DNA of 64,000 nt, taken from assembly GCA_964519665.1 (NCBI GenBank), contig CAZFIV010000027.1, positions 1 to 64,000 of the forward strand, written 5' to 3'. The notes beneath the pieces were generated by a model. That model was not told the DNA's origin. It searched no databases and saw nothing but the letters and a program-made list of their open reading frames with translations. The translations under genes were made by a program, and so were the position numbers. The DNA is from JANQQN01 sp964519665. Lineage in GTDB: Bacteria > Myxococcota > Kuafuiibacteriia > Kuafuiibacteriales > Kuafuiibacteriaceae. Of the stretch, positions 51,873 through 60,189 are shown in pieces. Each line of letters begins with the position of its first letter. Position 1 is the stretch's first letter.

Positions 51873-53586
51873 ACCACTTGAGCCACTCGTCGCCGGGCAG
51901 CGGCCGGGCGAGAAAGTAGCCCTGATAACCATCGACGGACTCTTGTCGGAGCAAGTCCAGCTGCGCCTGCGCTTCGATACCTTCGGCCACCACCTCCATG
52001 CCCAAGTCTCGTCCGAGCCGGATCGCCCACCGAAGCACCTTTTCGTGCCGGTCGTTGAGCGCGGCGCCGACGAGCAGGGTGCGGTCGAGCTTGAGGACCG
52101 TCGCCGGTGTCTGAGCCAGGCTGGCCAAGCTGGACTGCCCGACTCCGAAGTCATCGATCGCCAGCGACACCCCATTGTCGGTCAGCGCGCGCATGACCGG
52201 GGCCGCTTTCGCGTCGAGCACCGCGGTCTCCGTCAACTCGATCTCGATGTCGGAGGGGCTCTGTCCGGTCGACGTCAAGCCGTCGTTGAGCATGTTGAGC
52301 AAGCTGGGTTTGATCAGGCTTCGGGCCGATACGTTGACCGCCATGCGGGGGAGAGGGAAGCCACACGAGGCCCAGGTCTTTCGCGCTTCGAGCGCTCGCC
52401 GGATGACCCAGCTATCGAGCTCGTACGCGAGGTCGCATCGCTCGATCGCCGGTATGAACTCCGCTGGCGAGACCGGACCGAGGCTGGGGTGCTGCCATCG
52501 GGTCAAGGCTTCGACGGACCGAACCCGTCCCCCAACATCGTCGAGCTGAGGCTGAAACACGAGATGGAGTTCGTCGTTTTGCAACGCGCGGGGAAAGTCG
52601 TCGACCAACCGCTGTAGCCGCCGCCACCAGCGTTCGGGTTGCCGCCGCGGATGCCCCCCAAGATGGCTGGCCGCTCGATGCTTGGCGCCGTACATCATTC
52701 GGTCGGCGTGGTCGACCAACCGGTCCGCCGTTTGGCCGTCGCGAGGATAGGTGGCCCAGCCAATACTGGCCCGCACCGCGATCGAACGGCTCCCCGTCCC
52801 GAACGGCTGCTCGAGCAGGCGTTCGATGGCCCACCGCACCGCTCGGGCGCGGGGCTCGCCTCCCGGCAGGACCACTGCGAACTCGTCGCCGCCCAAGCGA
52901 GCGACCAGCCCTCGACCCGCGACCGCATCCTGGAATCGATCGGAAACGCCTCGGAGAACCGCGTCTCCAGTGGTGTGGCCGAACTGGTCGTTGATCGTCT
53001 TGAAGCCATCGAGGTCGATGTACAGAACGGAGACCTCGCCGTCGGTTCGGTCCGCCGACCAGAGCTCGTGCTCGAGGACCGAACGAAAATACGTCCGGTT
53101 GGCGAGGCCGGTGAGGTCATCGTAGCTCGCTCGACGCTGAAGCTCCCGAGCTTGCCGGGTGCGCAACAACGTATGGCGAACAATGCGCTCCAGGATCGAC
53201 GACCGGAGCAAGTCGTCCTTCTCGACCACGTCGGCGCCTCCGTCCAGCAGGACCTGAAAGTCCATGCGGCGCCGCGGTTCGTCGGTCATGACCACGATCG
53301 GCGTATCCAAGGAGCGCGCCCGCGCCTGCCGAACGAAGTCGAAGCCATTGGCCGACCCGAGGTCGTAGTCCACCAATGCCAAGTGGAATCCACCCTTTGC
53401 GATCGACGCGAGACCTTGCTGGAACGAATCGAAGAACGAAATGTCGTATTCGAACAGGTCGGACCGACGAACGCCTCGGAGCAACCGCTCTCGCTCGTCG
53501 GGATCATCGTCCACGATGGCGAGTCTCACTCGACGGTCCAGACCGAACTCCTGGACTAGGTCCACCGTACTCGTAGCCGCGGGCAT
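51814..53586 (-). CDS. REC-GGDEF-EAL cyclic-di-GMP protein
   Basis: 590 residues. Receiver-like N domain (1-135) with Asp in LVDYDLGSANGF, GGDEF (about 160-310) with intact LGGDEF active site, and EAL (about 330-575) with SVEALTRW, IDDFGVG, AEGIEA. It could therefore make and degrade cyclic di-GMP. The domain organisation suggests input from a kinase. Its end overlaps ligD. It shares architecture with the next gene and follows it with a 52-base gap, so the pair probably forms one regulatory unit. Confidence 0.92.
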   Translation of the reverse strand: MPAATSTVDLVQEFGLDRRVRLAIVDDDPDERERLLRGVRRSDLFEYDISFFDSFQQGLASIAKGGFHLALVDYDLGSANGFDFVRQARARSLDTPIVVMTDEPRRRMDFQVLLDGGADVVEKDDLLRSSILERIVRHTLLRTRQARELQRRASYDDLTGLANRTYFRSVLEHELWSADRTDGEVSVLYIDLDGFKTINDQFGHTTGDAVLRGVSDRFQDAVAGRGLVARLGGDEFAVVLPGGEPRARAVRWAIERLLEQPFGTGSRSIAVRASIGWATYPRDGQTADRLVDHADRMMYGAKHRAASHLGGHPRRQPERWWRRLQRLVDDFPRALQNDELHLVFQPQLDDVGGRVRSVEALTRWQHPSLGPVSPAEFIPAIERCDLAYELDSWVIRRALEARKTWASCGFPLPRMAVNVSARSLIKPSLLNMLNDGLTSTGQSPSDIEIELTETAVLDAKAAPVMRALTDNGVSLAIDDFGVGQSSLASLAQTPATVLKLDRTLLVGAALNDRHEKVLRWAIRLGRDLGMEVVAEGIEAQAQLDLLRQESVDGYQGYFLARPLPGDEWLKWFTNGLTAATVPPASLAGPS

Positions 53587-53638
53587 CGATCAAAACATCG
53601 GCGCGTCGAGCGGCGGCTTGAGGACGATCGTGGGAATC

Positions 53639-55429
53639 TCAGCTCGGTCCCCTCCATCCGGGCGACCATTCGGCGAGGGCCGGAGCAGACTTGGGCTCCG
53701 CAATCCAATAACCCTGAAGGTGAGTGGCCCCCAGCTCGGTGGCCAGCTTGGCTTGGGCTTCTCGCTCGACGCCGAGCGTAACCACCTCCAGCGCCAGCTC
53801 GCGCCCGACCGCCACCGCGGCCGCGAACAACGCCCTTCGGGCGGGGTGTTCGTCGAGCTCGGCGGTGACCGCCCGATCGATCTTCAGGGCGTCGAGCGGC
53901 AAGCTCGCGAGCTCGCTCAGTTGGCCGATTCCGGCCCCAAAACTATCCATGGCCGTCCGAAAGCCCGCCGCTTGAAAGTCGCGTAAAACGCGTCGGCTGC
54001 GCGCCGGGTTGCTCAGCAGCACGCTTTCCTCACAATCCAACTCGATCCAACTCGGCTCCGCGCCCGCCTCGCTCACCCACTGCGTCAGCTGCTCCACCGA
54101 ATCGATATGCCACAAATGGCGTTCATCCAGATTGATGTTCAGTCGAACTTTGGGCAAGCACGCCTGCCGAAACTCACCCAGCTGTCGGGCCGCCTCGACC
54201 ACGACCCATCGATGGATCCGTTCGACGAGCTCGAGGTCGGCGATCTGATCCAGGAACTCGTGCGGCACGAGCAGACCAAGGCGGGGATGAGACCACCGCA
54301 AGAAAGCCTCTACGGCGACGACCGCACCGTCGGCCGCGACGACCCGGGGTTGAAAGAGTAGTTTGAACTCGTTTCGAGCGAGCGCTTCTCGGGCCTCATG
54401 GTCGGTGCTGCGCTGATCGGGTGAAGACGACGCGTGGTCAGCGCTCTTTTTGGCCGGTTCGTTCTCGATGGTGCGGTGATGGTCGGCCCGCTCCAACATC
54501 GTCTCGATGCTCTCCGGTCCGGCGGCCACCGCAATTCCGACGCGCGCGGTGAGGTTGAGGGCCTGTCCGGACGCATCGAGCTGGCACACTGGGCCATCGA
54601 ATGGCTCGCCGAGGCGAGCCACGATCCGGTCGCTCACGATGCTCGCGTCCTCGAGACCGCCGACGCCCTCCAGCACGACGCCGAATGTACAAGTCCCCAA
54701 TCGGGCGACGGTCTCGGTCTGCCGGACGCAAGCCGTCAGGCGGGCCGAGACCTCCCGGAGCACTTCGCGATGTGCTTCTTCGCCCCAGGCGGTGATGATG
54801 TCGTCCAGCCCGTCAACGTTCACCACCAGCAACGCGACCTGTTCGAGCGACAGTTCGGCGCGCACCAACGCGTGGCTGAGTCGAGCCTGAAATAGCTCTC
54901 GGTTGGGCAGATGGGTCAGCTGATCGTACCGCGCCAGGTATGCGAACCGGGCTTCGGCGCGCTTGCGCTCGATCGCGTAACGCAGACTCCGCCCCAACAG
55001 ACCCGAGCTGAGGTCGGGCTTGATCAGGAAATCCTGAGCGCCCCGTCGGACCGCGTGCAGCGCGAGGGGTTGATGCTCCCAGCCACCGAGCACGATCAGC
55101 GGCACATCGGGCGCGCAGTCCCTGACCCGCTCTATCGACCGTAGGCCCGGCTCGTCGGGCACCGCCAGGTCGAGCAGGACCGCGCTGAAGTCCTGACGCT
55201 CGAGCGCCACCTGGGCGTCGGTCACCGATTTAACCTGGGTCACCTCGAAGTAACCCGCTGGTAAGCGCTGCAGCAGAGCCTCGACGTGATTGGCTTCGTC
55301 GGGGTCGTCCTCGACCAGCAACAATGTACTCCCCCAAGCCTCGACGGCGATATCTTCGGTCTGCGGGACGGTCGTTGAAGATGGGTTCACGGCTTTCTCT
55401 CGACACCTGAGGTGCCGCCCCGTACCCAT
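53639..55429 (-). CDS. Degenerate REC-GGDEF-EAL protein
   Basis: 596 residues in the longest frame (GTG 55390 would give 583). Receiver domain with acceptor Asp in LLDLAVPDEP. The GGDEF domain has GTCTF in place of GGDEF, so diguanylate cyclase activity is not expected. In the EAL domain EAL is EAF, the Asp-Asp pair is DSFGAG, and the later EGVE motif reads LGVE, so phosphodiesterase activity is also doubtful. It may bind cyclic di-GMP or act as a partner of the neighbouring intact paralogue. Confidence 0.85.
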   Translation of the reverse strand: MGTGRHLRCREKAVNPSSTTVPQTEDIAVEAWGSTLLLVEDDPDEANHVEALLQRLPAGYFEVTQVKSVTDAQVALERQDFSAVLLDLAVPDEPGLRSIERVRDCAPDVPLIVLGGWEHQPLALHAVRRGAQDFLIKPDLSSGLLGRSLRYAIERKRAEARFAYLARYDQLTHLPNRELFQARLSHALVRAELSLEQVALLVVNVDGLDDIITAWGEEAHREVLREVSARLTACVRQTETVARLGTCTFGVVLEGVGGLEDASIVSDRIVARLGEPFDGPVCQLDASGQALNLTARVGIAVAAGPESIETMLERADHHRTIENEPAKKSADHASSSPDQRSTDHEAREALARNEFKLLFQPRVVAADGAVVAVEAFLRWSHPRLGLLVPHEFLDQIADLELVERIHRWVVVEAARQLGEFRQACLPKVRLNINLDERHLWHIDSVEQLTQWVSEAGAEPSWIELDCEESVLLSNPARSRRVLRDFQAAGFRTAMDSFGAGIGQLSELASLPLDALKIDRAVTAELDEHPARRALFAAAVAVGRELALEVVTLGVEREAQAKLATELGATHLQGYWIAEPKSAPALAEWSPGWRGPS

Positions 55430-55513
55430 CGACGCATCCCTGGAGGCCTTGAGCGGGAGCGGCCCGTCCCGTTCCGAGAGACCAACGCAGAGCCGTTCTC
55501 CGGGGCTCGCAGC

Positions 55514-56221
55514 CTAACGGTCGGCGCTCAGATGGGAAGCAAGAAAGTGCTTGGCGGCAGCGAGCGCGGGCATGCCGATCTCGTGGGCCCCCACGAAACT
55601 CACGAACGTATGCTCGAGGCCGGCCTCCTCCATCAGGGTGCGCAAGCGGTCTCCGAGCGCATACGGAAGTAGGGGATCCATCGTGCCGTGGGTTTGGAGA
55701 ACCGGGAGCCCGGCCCGGGCGGGCAAGCGGGCCCGCCACGCGCTCTCCGCGACGATGCTCGCCGAGAACAGGACCAGACCCGCCAGTCGGCGATCGGAGT
55801 TGAGCGCAACGTCTACGCTGGTGATCGCCCCCTGCGAAAAGCCCCCGAGGACGACCTGGGATGGGGCCAAGGTTCGGTCCAGCGCATCGAGCATCTCGAT
55901 GACCATCGTGCGCGCCTCGGCCAGGCCCGGCGGCTCGCGGGTGAACAGATCCGGCATCTCGCCGAGCATCAGGCTTCGCTGAAGCCCCTCCACGTCGATG
56001 GGCCACCAGGCGCGAGAATCGATCCCCGGCATGATCATGGGCAGCGTCATCGGCGCCTCGGGAAACACGAAGCGGGTGCCCATAGGAGCCTCGATGGCCG
56101 ACGCGAGGCCGACGAGGTCCGTCCCCGGCGCTCCAAATCCATGCAAAAGGACGATCGCCGGGCCCTCGCCGCCGCCCAACCCGTCCGTTCCTCCGACGAC
56201 GCGGACCGTGAGAGGCCCCAT
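55514..56221 (-). CDS. Carboxylesterase/phospholipase-like alpha/beta hydrolase
   Basis: 235 residues. Nucleophile Ser in GGFSQGAITS, oxyanion region VLLHGFGAPGTDL, Asp in GTMDPLLPY and catalytic His in GAHEIGMP. It belongs to the carboxylesterase/acyl-protein thioesterase group. ATG 56221 follows AGGAACAA; the longer frame reads through a shadow of the YkvA gene. Substrate unknown. Confidence 0.9.
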   Translation of the reverse strand: MGPLTVRVVGGTDGLGGGEGPAIVLLHGFGAPGTDLVGLASAIEAPMGTRFVFPEAPMTLPMIMPGIDSRAWWPIDVEGLQRSLMLGEMPDLFTREPPGLAEARTMVIEMLDALDRTLAPSQVVLGGFSQGAITSVDVALNSDRRLAGLVLFSASIVAESAWRARLPARAGLPVLQTHGTMDPLLPYALGDRLRTLMEEAGLEHTFVSFVGAHEIGMPALAAAKHFLASHLSADR

Positions 56222-56311
56222 TTGTTCCTGTCGCACCCGATGTTCCTGCCAAGACGCCTCGAGTAAGGCAAGGGCGAGACGGCGAGCGATGCCCGTGAGA
56301 CACTCCGGACC

Positions 56312-56662
56312 GTGTCGAACAAGCTGATCCGAAAAAAACGTCGGCAAGACATATTGCCGCTGGTCCTTCAGCCCGGGGCCGTCTGGCGGTTCTTCACCGA
56401 CAGACAGACCGGATGGGGCACCCGACTCATGTTCTTGTTGGCGGTCGGATATGTGCTGTTGCCCGAGCCGACCGACGCCATCCCCTTCATCGGCTGGCTG
56501 GACGAGGTCGGCGTGGCCACGATCGCGATCGCGTGGCTGCAGCGGGCCCTCCAAAGGCACCGAGACCGCGCCGAGTCGACCGAAGCGCCTTACCCGCCCT
56601 CGGCCCAGGCGGAAGACGCGCGCTCCTCACCGCCATCGGGGTCCTCGCCCCCGAACGCCTGA
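56312..56662 (+). CDS. YkvA/DUF1232 small membrane protein
   Basis: 116 residues from GTG 56312. Short YkvA-like domain: FTDRQTGWGTRLMFLLAVGY, LLPEPTDAIPFIGWLDEVGV and ATIAIAWLQRALQ. It is a variant of the YLLSPIDLIPD motif. It likely has one or two membrane helices, with a Ser/Pro-rich tail. Function unknown. It is divergent from the esterase gene and lies 49 bases before an ABC-F gene on the same strand. Confidence 0.78.
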   Translation: MSNKLIRKKRRQDILPLVLQPGAVWRFFTDRQTGWGTRLMFLLAVGYVLLPEPTDAIPFIGWLDEVGVATIAIAWLQRALQRHRDRAESTEAPYPPSAQAEDARSSPPSGSSPPNA

Positions 56663-56711
56663 CGCCCCCAAAAGCTGGCCAACGGCCACCGCCCGACGCT
56701 AAACACCCTCT

Positions 56712-58634
56712 GTGACCATGCTGACCGCGCGGGGGCTTCACAAAGCCTACGGCGCCAAGACCATTCTGAACGACGTGAGCCTCACCCTGTCGGCCGGCGA
56801 CCGGGTCGGGCTCATCGGCCGCAATGGCGCCGGCAAGAGCACCCTGGTCCGAATCTTGACCGGTCGCGAAGACCCGGACGCCGGCGAACTGATACGGCGC
56901 CGAGCCCTGACGATCGGGGTCGCCGACCAAAACCCCGACCTGTCGGCGTTCGACACCGTGGGCGACGCCCTGCTGTCGGGCCTCGCCCGCCATCAAGAGG
57001 TCCAGACCTCGCTTCACGACCTCGCCGCCCGAATGGAGTTGGCCGGCAGTGACGAACTGGCCGACCTGGTCGAACGGCAGGCCGAGTTGACGGCGGAGCT
57101 CGAGCGGCTCGGCGGCTGGAACGTCGAGCACCTGGCCGACGCCATGGGCGACGCCCTGAAGGTGCCCCCCAAGACGCGCTCGCCTACGACCTTGTCGTTG
57201 GGCGAACAGCGGCGGGTCGCGCTGGCGCTGGTGTTGTTGAGCCGGCCCGACGTCCTCATCCTCGACGAGCCGACCAACCATCTCGACGTGGCGACCATCC
57301 AATGGCTCCAGGAGCATCTGGTCAGCTACCCGGGAGCCATCCTGCTCGTGACCCACGATCGTTACTTCCTGGACGACGTGACCAATCGAATCGTCGAGCT
57401 GGACCGAGGTCAGATGTCCCAATACTCGGGCAACTATACCGCGTACCTGATCGACAAGGCCGAACGAGACGCGCTGGCGGCCCGGACCGAGGCGCGGCGG
57501 CAAAACGCGATTCGGGACGAGCTCAAATGGGTCCGCCGATCGGCGCCGGCCCGAACGACCAAGCAGAAGGCCCGGCTCGAACGGTTCGACGCCCTGGTGG
57601 CCGACAAGCCGATGGCTGCCGAGGGGGAGGCGGTCCTGCAGCTTCCCCACCCGCCGCGAATCGGAAAGACCATCCTCGAAATCCGAGGCCTCACGAAGGC
57701 GTTCGGGGACCGCGTATTGATCGACCGCCTCGACCTGACCCTCAAGAAGGGCGATCGCATCGGCATCGTCGGACCGAACGGTGCCGGCAAGACCACTTTC
57801 ATCCGGATGATTCTCGAGACCGAGCCGGCCGACGCGGGTTCGATCCGGCAGGGCGTGAATACCCAGATCGTATACGCCGACCAGGCCCGCTCGGACCTCG
57901 ACGACAGCAACTCGGTCCGAAAGGAGGTCGCCGGCGACAACGACCAGGTGTTCGTCGGTGACCGGGCGATTCCGGTGCAAACGTTCCTGGACCGGTTGTT
58001 GTTCGACGAAGCCGCCCAGCGGACGCCCGTCGGCGCCCTCTCCGGCGGTGAGCGGAGTCGGGTAGCCCTCGCCAAATCGCTGCGCGAACCGGGCAACCTG
58101 ATGATCCTCGACGAGCCGACGAACGACCTCGACCTCAATACCCTCCGGGTGTTGGAAGACGCGCTGGTTCGCTATCCCGGGTGCGTGCTGGTGATCAGTC
58201 ACGACCGCTACTTTCTCGACCGGGTGGCGACCGCGATCCTGGCCTTCGAGGGGCACGGCAAAGTCGTTTTGTACGAGGGCAGCTATGCCTTGTACCGAGA
58301 CCGACTCAAGGCGTCGGCCCCCTCGCCTTTTGCGGCGACGGCCCAGCCGACCACCGCCGCTAAGCCCAGCTCGAAATCGCCGCCCTCGGCCAAGGTCCGC
58401 CAGCGCCGCACCTTCAAGCAAGAGCAAGCCTTCCAGAAGATGGAGGCGGACATCATGGCCGCCGAAGAGACCGTCGAGCGCCTGCAGGAGGAGGTCAACG
58501 ACCCCGTCGCGATTCGGGAGCTGGGACCGAAGATGAAGGACAAGTTGACAGCGCTGGCGGCGGCCGAAGCCAAGGTCGAAGCGCTGTATGCCGACTGGGC
58601 GGAACTCTCGGAGCTGTCGCCCTACGGTTCATGA
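56712..58634 (+). CDS. ABC-F family ATPase (Uup-like)
   Basis: 640 residues with two ABC domains. Domain 1: Walker A LIGRNGAGKSTLVRILTG, signature LSLGEQRRVALA, Walker B LILDEPTNHLD. Domain 2: Walker A VGPNGAGKTTFIR, signature LSGGERSRVALA, Walker B MILDEPTNDLD. A linker joins them and a C-terminal coiled coil (about 560-640) is present, as in Uup. No membrane part; these proteins act on ribosomes or DNA. GTG 56712 or ATG 56718 may be the start. Confidence 0.92.
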   Translation: MTMLTARGLHKAYGAKTILNDVSLTLSAGDRVGLIGRNGAGKSTLVRILTGREDPDAGELIRRRALTIGVADQNPDLSAFDTVGDALLSGLARHQEVQTSLHDLAARMELAGSDELADLVERQAELTAELERLGGWNVEHLADAMGDALKVPPKTRSPTTLSLGEQRRVALALVLLSRPDVLILDEPTNHLDVATIQWLQEHLVSYPGAILLVTHDRYFLDDVTNRIVELDRGQMSQYSGNYTAYLIDKAERDALAARTEARRQNAIRDELKWVRRSAPARTTKQKARLERFDALVADKPMAAEGEAVLQLPHPPRIGKTILEIRGLTKAFGDRVLIDRLDLTLKKGDRIGIVGPNGAGKTTFIRMILETEPADAGSIRQGVNTQIVYADQARSDLDDSNSVRKEVAGDNDQVFVGDRAIPVQTFLDRLLFDEAAQRTPVGALSGGERSRVALAKSLREPGNLMILDEPTNDLDLNTLRVLEDALVRYPGCVLVISHDRYFLDRVATAILAFEGHGKVVLYEGSYALYRDRLKASAPSPFAATAQPTTAAKPSSKSPPSAKVRQRRTFKQEQAFQKMEADIMAAEETVERLQEEVNDPVAIRELGPKMKDKLTALAAAEAKVEALYADWAELSELSPYGS

Positions 58635-58651
58635 AAAACCGTAGGCGCGAA

Positions 58652-59662
58652 TCAGAAGCGTTTGAGGAGGGCGCTGGTCTCGGAAACCAGGCCGCCATAC
58701 TTCTGCTGCGAGGCCAGAACCGCCCAGCGCTTCGCATCTTGCTTCTTGCCGACCTCGAGGGCGACTTCGGCGCTCAGGAAGTAGATCTTCTTTCGGATGC
58801 GATCGGTCCACGCATTGGGATCCTCCGTCATGCGCTCCAGAAACGGCGACGTCAGAGCGAGCACTTCTTCGTACTTGCGCGCGTCCCGCAACGCCTTGCC
58901 GTACTCGTACGCAAACTGCGGATTCTGCGGATACTTGGCGACCAGGCGCTCGCCGTAGTGAAGCGATGCCTCGAGGTCGTTGTTCTCGTGGGCGAAGTGA
59001 TGCAGCAGATAGAGGGCATCACCGGCGTAAACGGTCTTGCCTTGGACGAGCTCCTCGAGGAGCCGACGGCCCTGTTCTTCGTCGCCCGAAACGCCGGCCA
59101 TGCCGAGCAGCATGCGGAGCGGAAACGCCGACTGCGACACCGCGAGCCGGGTTACGCCGCGCACGTACTTGACGGTGGGGTTCGGGCTATCACCTACCCG
59201 CGCGAGCATCCTCTCGACCGTGCGGGCTTCACTTAGGGCTTTCATCCGGTCGCCCTTTTCGACGAGCAAGCGGACCCGATGCATCCGCGCCTCGAGTTCG
59301 AGCATCGCAAAGTGGCGACCCCGCTTTTGAAAGTACTTCGAAAACTTGAACAACCTCAGGAGTCGCTTGGCTCGGCGCTCCGGTAGCCCATGCCCTTTCC
59401 CTTCGAGGGACATCTCGATTTCATTCAGGGGAAGCTCGAGCCACACCGCACACGCCTTGTCTTCGACGTCCGGCGATTCGGCGAGTCTCTCGAGGAGTGC
59501 CGCGGTTTCCTCGGGCTTGGTCGACATGACCACTTCGAGCGCCGCCAGGCAGCTCGACCGGGCGTAGAACGGCCCATCGTCGGGGGCCGACATGGACCCG
59601 TCGGCAGGGTTGGACGGGACGCCGGTGGCAAAGAGGAGGGTCGTGAGGATCGCCGTTGACAC
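58652..59662 (-). CDS. Exported TPR-like protein, unknown
   Basis: 336 residues from GTG 59662. Weak signal peptide (MSTAILTTLLFATGVPSNPA). The rest is helical with TPR-like pairs, e.g. FAMLELEARMHRVRLLVEKG, YLLHHFAHENNDLEASLHY, FAYEYGKALRDARKYEEVL and VALEVGKKQDAKRWAVLA. No enzymatic motif. Lys/Arg-rich clusters lie around residue 90-120. It converges with the ABC-F gene, leaving 17 bases. Confidence 0.75.
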   Translation of the reverse strand: MSTAILTTLLFATGVPSNPADGSMSAPDDGPFYARSSCLAALEVVMSTKPEETAALLERLAESPDVEDKACAVWLELPLNEIEMSLEGKGHGLPERRAKRLLRLFKFSKYFQKRGRHFAMLELEARMHRVRLLVEKGDRMKALSEARTVERMLARVGDSPNPTVKYVRGVTRLAVSQSAFPLRMLLGMAGVSGDEEQGRRLLEELVQGKTVYAGDALYLLHHFAHENNDLEASLHYGERLVAKYPQNPQFAYEYGKALRDARKYEEVLALTSPFLERMTEDPNAWTDRIRKKIYFLSAEVALEVGKKQDAKRWAVLASQQKYGGLVSETSALLKRF

Positions 59663-59869
59663 TACTTATTGAACGTAGCAGGCCGGCCAATATTTTCCAG
59701 CCGCGTGGTGTTGTGATGTCCATAACGTCTACAACCTGCATCGACCCGAAACCTCACGCACAGCGTCACGAAAGCCGTGAGAGCGCGGCCACGACCCAAC
59801 AACCGGGCCATCGATGGAATGTTCGCTGCGCGTCGAAATAGGACGGAGGCCGGACGACCCCGAGGGGAT
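59663..59869. other. Intergenic region
   Basis: About 207 bases after the TPR gene start. No conserved element, repeat or good promoter was recognised. It contains AT-rich segments (59663-59720), possibly a promoter region for the TPR gene. Confidence 0.4.
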
Positions 59870-60150
59870 TTATCGCCCGCGCCCGGGCTCCGGCTCCAAG
59901 GCGACGATGCGGTCGAAGCACCGCCCTTCGTCGGCGACCTTCACTTCAAAATAACCCATCGCGTCCCGGCATGAGCGGTGGAAGGGGGCCGACATCGGTA
60001 GGGTCAGGGGTTCCGTTGACCGAACGACAGCGGGCGGTTCGTCCACCCCGCTGTCGAAGAACAGCTTGCCGAGACGGCAGCGATGAGCGAGAGCGGGAGC
60101 GGCTTCGAGCCGATGTTGGGCATGGGTTTCGTCGCACCAAGCCAGCCCAG
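59870..60150 (-). CDS. Possible small cysteine/histidine-containing protein
   Basis: A frame with strong GC3 coding character, encoding about 90 residues with Cys and His pairs (AWCDETHAQH, AHRCRLGKLFF, FHRSCRDAMGYFEV). The start is unclear: AAAGGAG is followed 7 bases later by an in-frame CTG, and no in-frame ATG lies nearby. It is divergent from the DUF5916 gene. No family is recognised. The coding signal is real-looking, but the missing start lowers confidence. Confidence 0.35.
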
Positions 60151-60189
60151 CGCTCCTTTCGACGTGTCGCAATGCTTGCTTTCGTACAG

